Assembly: GCA_015143295.1 (NCBI GenBank)
Contig: CM026554.1
Span: 48,544,627-48,608,626 of the forward strand
DNA length: 64,000 nucleotides
Direction of reading: 5' to 3'
DNA from: Tetracentron sinense
Taxonomy: Eukaryota > Streptophyta > Magnoliopsida > Trochodendrales > Trochodendraceae
In this document: in pieces, positions 22,132 through 31,989 of the stretch
Position numbering within the stretch: the first letter of the stretch is position 1
How the letters are laid out: every line of letters begins with the position of its first letter
The notes under the pieces: model-generated
Databases searched by the model: none
The model's input: only the letters and a program-made list of their open reading frames with translations
What the model was told of the DNA's origin: nothing
Program-made: the position numbers and the translations under genes

Positions 22132-22294
22132 ATAAACTGTTAAAGTTTTTACGGGGGCATTTTGGACATTCTCACAAGCCCTCCCGCACGCTTCAGCTCT
22201 ACACACGCGTGGAGGCTGGAAAAAATAACTTCCTGAAAAGGGAGCTGGTTTCCGTAATTATTCAAAAACTGAAGCCGATTTCCGTACTTTTCTC
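22132..22294 (-). repeat. Right terminal inverted repeat of the ULP1-MULE
   Basis: Ends CCGTACTTTTCTC. It is the inverted copy of 13212-13376, including shared GCATTTTGGACATTCTCACA and CACACGCGTGGAGGCTGG stretches. It is followed directly by the right copy of the target duplication at 22295-22303. Confidence 0.93.
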
Positions 22295-22389
22295 CTCTCT
22301 CGCTCTACTGAGCTACTTTAACTAACAAATCTCTTTTCAATTTTTATATTGTGTGATGTCGGGTTTCCACAAACTTTGGGCAAAGTGGA

Positions 22390-22935
22390 GGCTGGAGATA
22401 CCTATTTCAAAGGCTCAGGATCCTCTCGAGTTGAACTCGAGAGAATCTCTCGAGTTGGGACGTGGGCGACGCGGGAGGCGACATGTGGCGCGGGTAAGCG
22501 GGAAACCAAAAAAGCATCTGAGTTACGTTAACTCACCTCTCTCTCTCTCTCTCTCTTTGTTCTCACATATCAAACTGCATTGGAAACTCAGTTTAGTAAA
22601 AAATGGTATTTTACCTAGAAAGGTCTTTACGAAACGTCCCAAGAGTGTTTGAAGCGTGTGGCTTCAAGAAACTGAGGTGATCTATGAGAACAGAGAGAGA
22701 GAGAGAGGTGAGTTAACGTTTGATTTTATGTGGGCCCCACTCAAAATTTAGATCCTCTTTTGGTTTCCCCATTAAACCCACGCCACATGTCGCCGCCCGC
22801 GTCGCCCACGTCCCAACTCGAGAGGATCTTGAGCCCTATTTCAAACATTTATTGAAGGCACAGGATTCTCTCGAGTTCAACTCGAGAGAATCTCTCCAGT
22901 TTGAACCCCTAGAGGTTGCCACGTGTCTCCTTTGA
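22390..22935. repeat. Large foldback (inverted repeat) next to the MULE
   Basis: 22405-22560 and 22690-22845 are inverted copies. Shared blocks are CAACTCGAGAGGATC with GATCCTCTCGAGTTG, ACGTGGGCGACGCGGG with CCGCGTCGCCCACGT, GACATGTGGCG with CGCCACATGTC, and GTTAACTCACCTCTCTCTCT with its complement. The left arm also has its own inner palindrome (CTCGAGTTGAACTCGAG), which recurs at 22868-22889. No coding sequence is evident. It may be a foldback transposon or MITE; boundaries and target duplication are unclear. Confidence 0.7.
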
Positions 22936-23365
22936 CACCCCTTAACCATGGGTAAGGTTCACCCATCCCTAGGGTTCATCCACCCATCCTTGGTTTTTTT
23001 TTTATATATTTATTATTATTTTTTAAATTGAAAAAACTGTTTTTAGAGTTTTTTTAATATTAAAAAAAGTTTTTAATAAATACAGTCTAATAAACAAGGA
23101 TTTTGCTAGCCCTACTCTCACCGATTACACTCTCCCTTTTTGAGAAGGGCTTTTGTGTTGGGGGCAATAAATACAAAATTCTTCTCATAAAGAGCTGATT
23201 AGTACTGCAATATTTTTGTAAAATTATATATATATTATTATAAATATAATCTAATTGGATCAGATCAGATCACTATAGATCCAAACCTGATCCCATTATA
23301 TTCGGATTAATGATTTCGGATTCGGATCGGATCCGGATCAAGATCCAATCCATTGACAGCCCTAA
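22936..23365. repeat. Fragment of a GATCCG-rich hAT-type MITE plus AT-rich DNA
   Basis: 23241-23364 contains GGATCGGATCCGGATC and ends TTGACAGCCCTA. This equals the right end of the complete element at 47731-48229. The left terminus (TAGGGCTGTCAA) is not found nearby, so this copy is truncated. 22940-23000 resembles the repeat around 3630-3680. Confidence 0.6.
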
Positions 23366-24870
23366 GCCACACTAGGGTCACACGAAATCTTTGTCTTTTT
23401 GCCCAGAAAAGAGAGTGCATCATATGCGACTCAATCTAGCACTCTTTGCTTTTATGTTTTTATTATTTTTATTTAAGTGAAGAGCAACAGAAAATTATGC
23501 TTAATAGGAGTAGTTTGAGAAACATGGAAAAATTTTAATGAATAGAAATGCTTCCTTTGTTTTGTAATTTTCAAACTACCCTACCTAAAGATAAATTTTT
23601 GGTTGTTTCGATTTGCTTTCAACCAGATCTCCGATTCATAGTTAATTTCTTTTTTAAAAAAAATAGAGATAGGAGTTATGAATTTGCTTTTGGAAAAAGA
23701 TTTGAACCACGAAAAATTACTCTTTTTTATGTGTTTAAATATGAGACGTAGCTATGCTTCAAGAGCCTTGAGCGGAGATCTCCTTTTAGAATAACATAAA
23801 GAGATAAGTACCGTTAGTCACCCTAAATAAAAAAAATATCACCTAAAAGGGCATGGTTTGAAAAGTCTTACCAAAGAGGGTATGTACTCCAATAGTATCC
23901 TTATCCGTGTTTGAGTTTTATATGCATAGTTAAGGGGTAAATATGTCAAAAAGCATACCCCTTTAGGTAATAAAAATGAAAAGCATGCCTTTTTTGATAA
24001 TATGTCAAAAAGCATACCCCTTTAGGTAATAAAAATGAAAAGCATGCCTTTTTTGATAATATGTCAAAAGCATGCTCTTTTAGGTAATAAAAATGCAAAG
24101 TGTGGCCTTTTCGGTGAAGCCCCCTAAAATAAATGAAAATCTTGTAATTATAGTGAGATGCAATGGCAATTTAGTGAAATAATGTTTGCAAAATTATCAT
24201 TGCATCTCTCAATAATTACAAAATTATGCTTTAAAAGGGGGAGTCTTAGTCAAGGTACTTGAAGTAAAGTAGAGCCCCTGCCTCTAAATGTGTTTTTTTT
24301 TTTTTTTTTGCAAAATAGGCCCCTAGCTTAGATATATTGCCAAAATAGCTCATTACTTTTCAAATTTATTTTTTTAGGATCTGACATGTGTGAAGGCCAC
24401 AAACATATGACTGGTGATAAGAATGGAATGAAAATGCCAACTTCTCTGTGCACAAGAGAAACAATGTTCACTTTGTTCATGTTCTTTCTACACAAGAAAA
24501 ACGTTGCATTGTTCTTGTTCATTTGACTCGAATCATCGAGTATAGAGATAAGGGTTTATTGCATTATCAGCTTCCTTTGTAATATTCTCTCCATTGGGCT
24601 TTCTTCATCATTTTAGTGTTTGAATCCATTTCAATCCCTTCTTTGTTTTTTTCTTTTTTTTTCGTTTAATGGATTTCTCCTATATTGGTTTAGTTAGATT
24701 ATTGCTCTGATCTACCTTTTTGTATTAATAGAGATTTTTACATTATTCTTGAACCATTTTCATTATATTCTTGCGCTGCTATTTGTATTTACAATATCAA
24801 CCTACCGAATATCCATGGATACCATATTTATCATCGAGATGTCATATCAGTCAATTGATATCCAATATCG
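23366..24870. other. Non-coding stretch with a 60 bp tandem repeat
   Basis: 23938-24108 holds about three tandem copies of a ~60 bp unit (ATGTCAAAAAGCATACCCC ... AAAAGCATGCCTTTTTTGAT). The first two are almost identical and the third has diverged. The rest is AT-rich with no gene recognised. The 64-codon minus-strand frame at 24328-24522 has no domain. Confidence 0.6.
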
Positions 24871-25507
24871 ATCTATCAATATGGCATGTTGAATGAGAAT
24901 AGGTATGGTATTAGTCGTTATTTATTATTGTTGCTTCATTCCATAATTTGTATTACTTTAATATTAATAAAGTTCTAAATTATGTTACAATTTTACAATA
25001 AGAAAAAAATTTTGATAAATAAAAAAACCTATGAGTGAGGTCACATGTTTTGATAGAGAGAGATCCCACATTTAAAAAAAGAAAAAAAATATATATATAT
25101 TTATCACTTTTGCAAATGATAAATCAAAACCTCTTTCAAAAAATGGTATGATTCTTTGTCTTCGCAAGAGTGAATCAGAGCTACAATATTCGTGGATAAT
25201 CTTCACGAGAGAGAATGTGTTTTTTTGCTTAGAGAGAACAAAACTGTGAGAAGGTGAATAATTCACAGGAAAGAGGGTTTTCTTGCGCAGAGATGGAGTC
25301 ATTTTCGTCCCATTCTTATTAACATTCATACGTGTGCAGCCTTCACATGCCTTAAATTAATAAGTCTGAAAAGTCAATACCTAATTTGAAAATAGATCTA
25401 AATTAGGGGCCTATTTTTTTTTATAAAAAAAAAAAGAAAACGCATTTTTAATCGTTCTTCAACTCGTTTTGGCAGTTGACCGGGGTTAGCAAGGCAGGTG
25501 GTGGAAT
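24870..25507. repeat. Left copy of a duplicated segment (partner about 40870-41545)
   Basis: Matches 40870-41545 at high identity, including TCAATATGGCATGT, TGTCTTCGCAAGAGTGAATC and GACCGGGGTTAGCAAGGCAG. The match stops at about 25507, where the Copia fragment begins. No gene is supported in either copy. Confidence 0.8.
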
Positions 25508-26684
25508 CAACACTCAATAAGTTTTGATCAAGAGATGGAACTAACAACACATCTTTGATAAACTTAGTACCTTTCTTGGTCGAGATGGCCACTGTCCCTT
25601 TGCCTTTAGCTTCAACAAGGTCACCATTTCCCATCTTTACCTTTGTTTTGACAGAAGTATCCAAACTGGAAAAAATAGCTTCATCAGATGCCATATGATT
25701 GCTACATCCACTGTCTATAAACCAGAGTTTATCTTCTTGGGTGAGTGGTTGACATGCAAAGAATAAGTGCTCATTTTCCTCTTTTTCTTCTGAATAATTT
25801 GCTTGCTGATTGTTCTTATATCTGCAATCTTTTTCCATGTGCCCAAATTTTTTACAATTCCAACATTGTGGCTTCCCGGCATGATAACAATTTTTTTCTA
25901 AGTGGTTTGTCTTCTTGCAGATACCACAGGGAGGAAATTCACCCATCTTATCTTTCATCTTGCTTTCTTTTTGAACATGATCAGAATTCTTGTAATCCTT
26001 TTGAGGCTTCTTTTTGTAATCTTTTACTTTTCTGTTTTTCAGATTCACTTTAGATTGAAATGCATGCTCCAAGGAACCATCATTCCTTCTAGCCAATCTT
26101 TGTTCATGGGCTTGGAGAGATCCCATTAATTCAGTAACTGAAAGTGTTTGCAGGTCTTTAGACTCTTCAATGACTACTACTATATGATCATACTTCTCGG
26201 GTAAGCTAATCAAAATCTTTTGAACCATTCATTGATCAGTCACCTCTTCACCATGAGCACGCATTTGATTGACAATTTCTATTAATCTAGAACAATACTC
26301 TTTTATTTCTTCAGAGTCTTTCATTTTCAAATTTTCAAACTCTCTTCTTAAACCTTTATGTTTGATGAGTTTTACCTTAGCATTTCCTTGAAATTCTGAC
26401 TGCAGAATCTCCCATGCTTCCTTTGAAGTATTGGCCCTCATCAATCTTGGAAATATTGATTTAGAGACTGCCTGTTGTATGATGAATAAAGCCCTTGCAT
26501 CCTTGGTGCATTCTTGCTTGCTTTGAGTTGAATCGGAGACTCCTTCTGCTGGTATTGTCACTCCTTTTTCCACAACATCCCATAGATCTTGAGATAGGAA
26601 AAAGGTCTTCATTTTAATGCTTCAATAATCATAGTTTTCACCACTGAAAATAGGAACAGATGCTGTTGCTCCAAAGGTAGCCAT
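25508..26684 (-). pseudogene. Copia gag-protease fragment with nonsense codons
   Basis: The frame runs from ATG 26684 with the usual gag start (MATFGATASVPIFSGENYDY). A TGA at 26624-26622 stands where a Trp codon is usual, and a second TGA lies just before 26228, between VTDQ and MVQK. The remaining frame has the UBN2-type gag region, two CCHC knuckles (CGICKKTNHLEKNC and CWNCKKFGHMEKDC) and a protease start with the DSG active-site motif (WFIDSGCSNHM). After LLSV the sequence leaves the retrotransposon and reads into flanking DNA. It cannot make a full gag-pol product. Confidence 0.88.
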
Positions 26685-26724
26685 TTTCGACCCTCAGATG
26701 AACCTGGTTTGCTCTGATACCAGT

Positions 26725-26955
26725 TGTTGGTTTTAAACAAAGAAGCAAGCAGAAAAAACAGAGGAAACCTCAACCCAATTGTTCACGGATTGATTTTATG
26801 GTTCTGCCTTTTCATTTCACTTTAATCACATACTTATACTATTACATGGAGACTCACAAATTCATTGATTGAAATACAACTTCCCAAAAACAGCTAACAA
26901 TAGTAATAGTAAACTAGAAAACTGAAGAGTTTCTGGAAAACATAAATTAACTTCA
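26725..26955 (-). repeat. 5' LTR of the Copia fragment
   Basis: 231 bp, TG...CA on the minus strand, adjoining the primer-binding site. Its outer end abuts the duplicated exon fragment at 26958. Without a second LTR its age cannot be estimated from LTR divergence. Confidence 0.75.
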
Positions 26956-26957
26956 AT

Positions 26958-27111
26958 AGGAACTCCTGCGCGTTACAGATGACAGTGTGGAAGTAGCCTT
27001 CTGGCGAGGAGAGAAAGTTTGCATAGTACATGAGGACTGTTCGGGGAAGGTTGTCCCATCCCCATTTGCAAAAATCAATGAAAGGCCGAGAAAGTGCCAT
27101 CCAAGCAGAAC
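26958..27111 (-). pseudogene. Truncated exon 4 of a duplicated GlcAT14A-like gene
   Basis: From an acceptor-like CTATGAAAG, the minus strand reads SAWMALSRPFIDFCKWGWD and continues through LPRTVLMYYANFLSSPEGYF to NAQEF, where it is cut at the Copia LTR. The functional exon at 45435-44921 has Ile where this copy has Lys (FCIWGWD versus FCKWGWD) and TGACAG where this copy has GAAAG at the acceptor. With no other exons nearby and no 3' end, it is a pseudogene fragment. Confidence 0.88.
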
Positions 27112-28505
27112 CTTTCATAGAAAGCAGAAACCCGGTTACATGGGACAACCACTTAATAGAACGTCTAGCCCCATTCAACATTGCAATGGTAGGATGGTCT
27201 TGAATCAAAGTAATTCTTAAACAATTGCAGTCACGATCCAGAAGATAGTTTTCGTGAATTATCCAACCCCGGGTTCATGCGCTACCCAAATAAGGTCGCT
27301 CACATTTTCCTGCAAGCCATAGTGTTTAACCTAATCTTGTCATGCAATATCTAAAAGTGTATAAGCCAACACGGTTCAATGTAAACAAACAGTTAATGCA
27401 GTTATTTCCCTTTACTATTTGTTAGGTAAGCTAGCATTGAACCTATGAGGCTATGATGTAATATTTGCAGCACGGCACTATCCAACTCAACTGAGAGGCT
27501 ACAACACCACTGAAAATATCCGACAATAAGGCAAAATGCTTTGAAACTTAATTGGAAGTCCTATATAGAGAAATTTGGTTCTATTTGAGGTAATACAGAT
27601 CATTTATTCTCTCTCCGGTAGGCAAGTTAACATTGAACCTATGATATCATATTTGCGACACAGAGCAACATCCAACCCAACGAGGGTCTACAACCCCAAA
27701 TATCCCGCTATAAGGTGATGCACTTAGATATGTAAGTTGGATGGAAGTCTTATTTTGGGAAATATATAAGAAACCAAGAGAGCCTAAGCAGAAGCCACAA
27801 AATGATATGCATGCTCTACCAAGTGCCAACTGATGTTTGCTCATTTGATAAGATCTGATTGTGAAATACCCAATAGACTTGGATAATAAAACCACTCGCA
27901 ATAAGATTCAAGAATAAAATTAAACAAAAATAAAAAAGATACCCATGCTCTAGGATTACCTAATTTTAGGAGAAAATGGAATTGTCTAGTTTGGAAGAAA
28001 AGAGTTGTATGATGGAGGAAATGAAGATGTCGAATGACTTCCACTGCAAACTGGTTATCAAGATCATAGGGCATGGTACATACACTAAACTATTAGGAAG
28101 AGAATGAGACAACTAGCTTTACTGGACAAGGGGCTCCTGCAATTCACCACTAAAAGTGTGGCCACTAAGATTGTTTCAAAGTGCCCTTAGGTGGTGGGAA
28201 GGAGCCTCTTCTTATGGTGTGTTTGTTACAAGAATTACATGCAGGGACACCCATAAGATTTCCTGAGGTGGATCCATACTGCCAGTATTCTTCAACAGCA
28301 GAACTTCATACTCCTACTCCCAGGTAATCGTGTCTGCTAAGGAACCTTGTCCACCACTACTCAAGACATTCATCATTAACACGAACCTGAGTTAAAATGG
28401 ATGCAAAGCGTGGTCCCGTTTTCCAGATAACAACAATTAACTATGGTTGGCAGGAATAATTATGAACCCAATGCAGATAAAGTCTGTGGGTAGTTGTGCA
28501 CACAT

Positions 28506-29280
28506 GTAAAGAAAGTTGGGTTCAATGCCACTATCTACCACTTGTGGCAAGAGCGGAATAATAGAATTTTCAAAAACCAATCTCGGGATGTTGATACTAT
28601 CTCTCTCTATACAGAACGACAACTGCAGTAGGTTTGCTTTCTCCACGCCTCGTGTTGAAGATACTCCAAGCAATTGTGCCTTCTTTGATAATTGGAGCTT
28701 AACCGCTGATTTTTTCATCACCCTCCTGTAGATTCTTGGGCCTTAAACTCAGATGGGTCTCTTCGTGGGAATGTGGCGGGCTTCGGTGGTGTTCTTAGGG
28801 ATCACTTGGGAAATTTCTCGCTGCTTTCGCTGAAGGTTTTGCTCCAGAGGCTATTGACATTATTGAAATAAAAGGCATTATTCGTGGGCTTGCAATGGCT
28901 CGCGACCTTGGGGCAGTTCGGTTGATAGTTTATGCTGACTCTAAATGGGTGGTGGATTCCCTCAATTCTAGATCTGCGCCGCCTTGGAGATGGATGAATG
29001 AACACCGTGAAGCCTTGAGTTTGACGGATTCATTTGAATCTTGCCGCATTACTCATGTCTGGCGAGAATCTAATAGAGCGACGGACTGGCTTGCCAAACT
29101 TTGTCTTGTTAACTCTTCCCTTTTCTTTTCTCGATCTCCGTCTGAAGTTCCTAAGAAGCTCCTTAGTATTCTTGAGGAGGACAAGTCTGGAAAAAGGTAT
29201 CTAAGGTTGTAATCATTTTTATTCAATATATCTGATCGGGGTTTGCCTAACCCCAGCTTACCTTCCAAAAAAAAAAAAAA
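28506..29280 (+). mobile_element. 5'-truncated L1-type LINE insertion with poly(A)
   Basis: Present here and absent from the otherwise matching site at 46826/46827, so both a filled and an empty site can be seen. It encodes the end of a zf-RVT region (IYHLWQERNNRIF) followed by an RNase H domain. It ends in a run of about 16 A. A target duplication is not evident. Confidence 0.85.
28520..29212 (+). pseudogene. LINE RNase H domain fragment
   Basis: Translated pieces show the three acidic positions of RNase H: Asp in ALNSDGSLRG (about 28750), Glu in IIEIKGIIRG (about 28865) and Asp in VYADSKWVVDSL (about 28937). Near 28820 the frame shifts by one base between LRDHLGNF and the next part, so the protein is broken. 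The domain in plant L1 elements removes the RNA strand after reverse transcription; here it is only a remnant. Confidence 0.8.
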
Positions 29281-30042
29281 AGGAATCCAATACATAAATG
29301 CAGCTTAAAAGCATATACAGTGCCACTTACATATGGACATACCAACTGCAAAATGACATATACTGGGTCCACAGGAAATAGATAACTCAATATGCAAGTA
29401 CCAGTTCCAGGTAACCCATATTCAGGAATTAGGAGAACCCAATAACATGGATTAAACAGCTACTTCAAGTTACATGATTACGGTCTTTAAATGATAGGGG
29501 AAAGTCCCATTAGCAGCGCCAAAGAGGTCTAAAAGGGAAGTCTTCATTTCAATGGAGTCTGATCATCCTATTCACGAGGACAGAAACCAGCAGGTAGGCT
29601 GATCGAATTAAAAACTTTGGATTGATAAAGGAGTCTTGCATGGAGGTCAAACACTACCATTGAGAATTATGGCTTTCTTTATTTTGGCAGTTCTTTTTGT
29701 GAGGATCAAGAACACACATTGATTAATTAGAAACCAACATGATAACCCTGGCTATGGAGAGAGATCTGTTTGGTAAATGGTTTAAGGCTTTACTTGGTAA
29801 ATGGTTGTGGCAAGTTGATGAGGAGAGAGAGATAGTCTTTGGAGAAGTCTCAGTGTCTAAATACAGGTAGAGATCTATTTGGGAATCCAGTGCAGAAAAA
29901 GGCCCACATGGTTATGGGCTTTGAACGCCTATCATGAATACCCAGGCGGATTTCCTGAAACAAACTAGATTCAAATTGGGGAATGATCTAGAAAGAAGAC
30001 CTTTTCGTAGTCATCTTATAGTTTTTAGCATAGTTGTTGTGT

Positions 30043-30430
30043 TTGGAATTGCTTAGGCTGAAGCTGAGGCTATAAGGCTCGGTTTGCAAATGATCAGTGC
30101 TAATGGATGAGACCGTGTAATCCTTGAATCAGATTCTAAAGAAATCATGGACTTCCTATCGGGTGCATCCGCGCACAGTCACTGGGAAATTTAGATTATC
30201 CTTGCCGATTCTTTAAGGTTCAGTCAACAATGTTGCGAATGCCACTTAAGATATGTTCCCAGGAGTGCTAATTCAGCAGCCCATAACTTGGGTCAGCAAG
30301 CCCTCATGGCAAGCATAGCTTCACCAGTGAACTTTTCTCTATTCCCTTTCAATTCTCATCCACTCTCAAAGCAAGAGTTGGATACATTGTACAGACAACT
30401 TCTTTGAATTTATTACTACGTTTCAACCAA
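30043..30430 (+). pseudogene. Second LINE RNase H remnant
   Basis: 30052-30410 reads, with internal stops, AEAEAIRLGLQMISANG, then VILESDSKEIMDFLSG, then CECHLRYVPRSANSAAH. This is the C-terminal half of a plant LINE RNase H (catalytic Asp in LESDSKEI; the HxxR-N-AH motif follows). Stop codons at ANG*DRV and HWEI* show decay. Confidence 0.75.
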
Positions 30431-31229
30431 AAAAAGCGCTTCACAAAAAATTGCCACATTTTTTGTTTTTCTTGTTAAAAAAGTGGAAGAGAAGAAAAAT
30501 AAACATAACATTCCCTTATTTTATTATCTAAAAATGCGAGACTACAAAAAGAACACGTGCCTTTTTTTAGAACAGGTCCCCCAACAATCAAAGCATTGAA
30601 TTGAATTAATATAGGGGCATGATTATTTAGTAACCCCCCCCATCATTACACGGTCCCATCCATCAGTGCTAATGGATGGGACCGTGTAATCCTTGAATCA
30701 GATTCTAAAGAAATCATGGACTTCCTATTGGGTGCATCCACGCAAAGTCAGTGGGAAATTTAGATTATCCTCGCCGATTCCTTAAGGTTCAGTTAATAAT
30801 GCCGCAAATGCCACTTCAGATATGTTCCCAGGAGTGCTAATTCAGCAACCCATAACTTGGGTCAGCAAGCCCTCATGGCAAGCATAGCTTTACCAGTAAA
30901 CTTTTCTGTATTCCCTTTCAATTCTCATCCACTCTCAAAGCAAGAGTTGGATACATTGTACGGACAAGTTCTTGAATCTATTTCTACATTTCAATAGAAA
31001 AAAAAAGCTTCATAAAAAATTGTCGCATTTTTTGTTTTTTTTGTTTAAAAAAAAATGGAAGAGAAGAAAAATGAGCATAACATTTCCTTATTTTATTAAC
31101 TAAAAATGTGAGACTATAAAAAAGACACTTGCCTTTTTTAGAACAGATCCCCCCAACAATCAAAGCATTGAATTGAATTAATAGAGGGGCATGATTATGT
31201 AGTACCGCCCACCGCCCCCCATCATTAGA
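30093..31229 (+). repeat. 570 bp tandem duplication containing LINE sequence
   Basis: 30093-30662 and 30663-31229 are direct copies, both starting at CAGTGCTAATGGATG. Both hold the same RNase H remnant and the same A-rich region (CAAAGCATTGAATTGAATTA). They differ at scattered positions. The junction contains a perfect 19 bp inverted repeat (30645-30663 against 30672-30690). Confidence 0.88.
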
Positions 31230-31627
31230 CTACGCAGGGGTGTATAAGGGTCATCAACCCTCTTTAAGACAGAACCTTTTGGATTGGTTGCTTGGGCTTA
31301 TCTAGTGTGAGAGTTATACGATAACATTTCCATTTGAAAAAAAAATTTACATGGTACCAATCAAAAAAGAGTTTGGTAAAGTCTCCCTTTCGCTTATCAA
31401 ATTCTCCAATCAGCTCTTTGGAATTAATGTTACCTCCACATGTGGACGGTGGCGCCAAGCCTTTTAGAACTTACTGGGAAGATGGTTACTTGTGAATCTT
31501 CTCAGGCGCCTTTTGACAATCAAAGACCCACATCCTGTTCGCTTCATTGACGAAAACCGACTCTACGAACGAGAACGAGAGAGAGAGAGATATTGTATCT
31601 ATATATATATATATATATATATAAATT
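31230..31627. other. Short non-coding stretch left of the second MULE
   Basis: No gene recognised. 31350-31460 resembles 7400-7530 (CATGGTACCAATC / GTCTCCCTTTCG / TCAAATTCTCCAATCAGCTC-like), so it belongs to the repeated unit near the hairpin loci. A TA dinucleotide run at 31600-31622 abuts the MULE end. Confidence 0.4.
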
Positions 31628-31989
31628 GGGGAGGGATCCGTAGACATATGGGAAAAAACATATATGTTCACATATGACAACATCCGTCCGATTAAAGGAT
31701 CTAACGGACATCATTCTAATATACTTTTTAGGTGGTAAGGGCTTTTAAGGAAATTTGAGTTTCTTTTTAGAGGACTCGTCTCCTTCTTCTTAGAAGCCTC
31801 AAAAGAAGAAAACACTCTCTCCAGCGTTCTCTCTCTCTCTCTGGACCGTTTCTCTCGTGTTCAACGGGGACGGAATTGAAAACAAGGATTTTGAAAGATT
31901 CTGGACTGATCTCAATCTCCCCCTTGGGAAAGGGCTGAAAAGAGAGATTTCCGACAGCTTCTTCTCCGGCGATTTCCGGCCAGAACAGG
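31628..31989 (+). repeat. Left terminal inverted repeat of the FAR1-type MULE, with leader exon
   Basis: Pairs with 35094-35479 over about 360 bp, interrupted by a CT or TA/GA microsatellite in the middle. The repeat ends exactly at GAACAG followed by GTATGTTTTC, a good splice donor. The terminal repeat therefore probably supplies the promoter and a non-coding first exon. Confidence 0.85.

Larger units (their letters stand above)
13212..22294. mobile_element. Structurally intact ULP1-carrying Mutator-like element (KAONASHI-type MULE)
   Basis: Terminal inverted repeats of about 165 bp bound a 9083 bp element. CTCTCTCGT (13203-13211) and CTCTCTCGC (22295-22303) flank it, 8/9 matching, which fits the 9 bp target duplication of Mutator elements. 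Part of that match falls in a CT run, but the CG after the run supports it. Inside are two convergent genes: a DUF1985-ULP1 protease gene (14213-17417, plus) and a MuDR-type transposase (21359-18753, minus). Inverted sub-terminal regions contain AAACCCTAA motifs, GAAGAAG/CTTCTTC tracts and palindromic repeat arrays. Plant MULEs carrying ULP-like genes are known as KAONASHI; assignment here rests on gene content. Both genes look open, so the element may be autonomous or recently so. Confidence 0.92.
25508..26955 (-). mobile_element. Truncated Ty1/Copia retrotransposon (LTR, PBS, gag, start of protease)
   Basis: Read on the minus strand: a 231 bp LTR (26955-26725) starting TG and ending CCAACA, then a two-base gap and the initiator-methionine primer-binding site TGGTATCAGAGC (26722-26711), then gag from the ATG at 26684. 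Coding sequence stops being retrotransposon-like soon after the protease motif, at about 25508. The rest of pol and the 3' LTR are missing. The fragment sits at the broken end of the duplicated GlcAT14A-like segment. Confidence 0.85.
26958..30042 (-). repeat. Duplicated piece of the GlcAT14A-like gene (intron 3 end plus part of exon 4)
   Basis: Nearly identical to 45290-47570, apart from a 775 bp LINE insertion at 28506-29280 and small indels. In gene direction it holds the 3' part of intron 3 and the first ~154 bases of exon 4. The match ends on the right at about 30042 and on the left at the Copia LTR. Confidence 0.88.

Noticed and set aside
26987-27220. Plus-strand frame over the duplicated exon, repeated at 45254-45544
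   Set aside because: Antisense of GlcAT14A-like exon 4; conservation follows from the coding strand.
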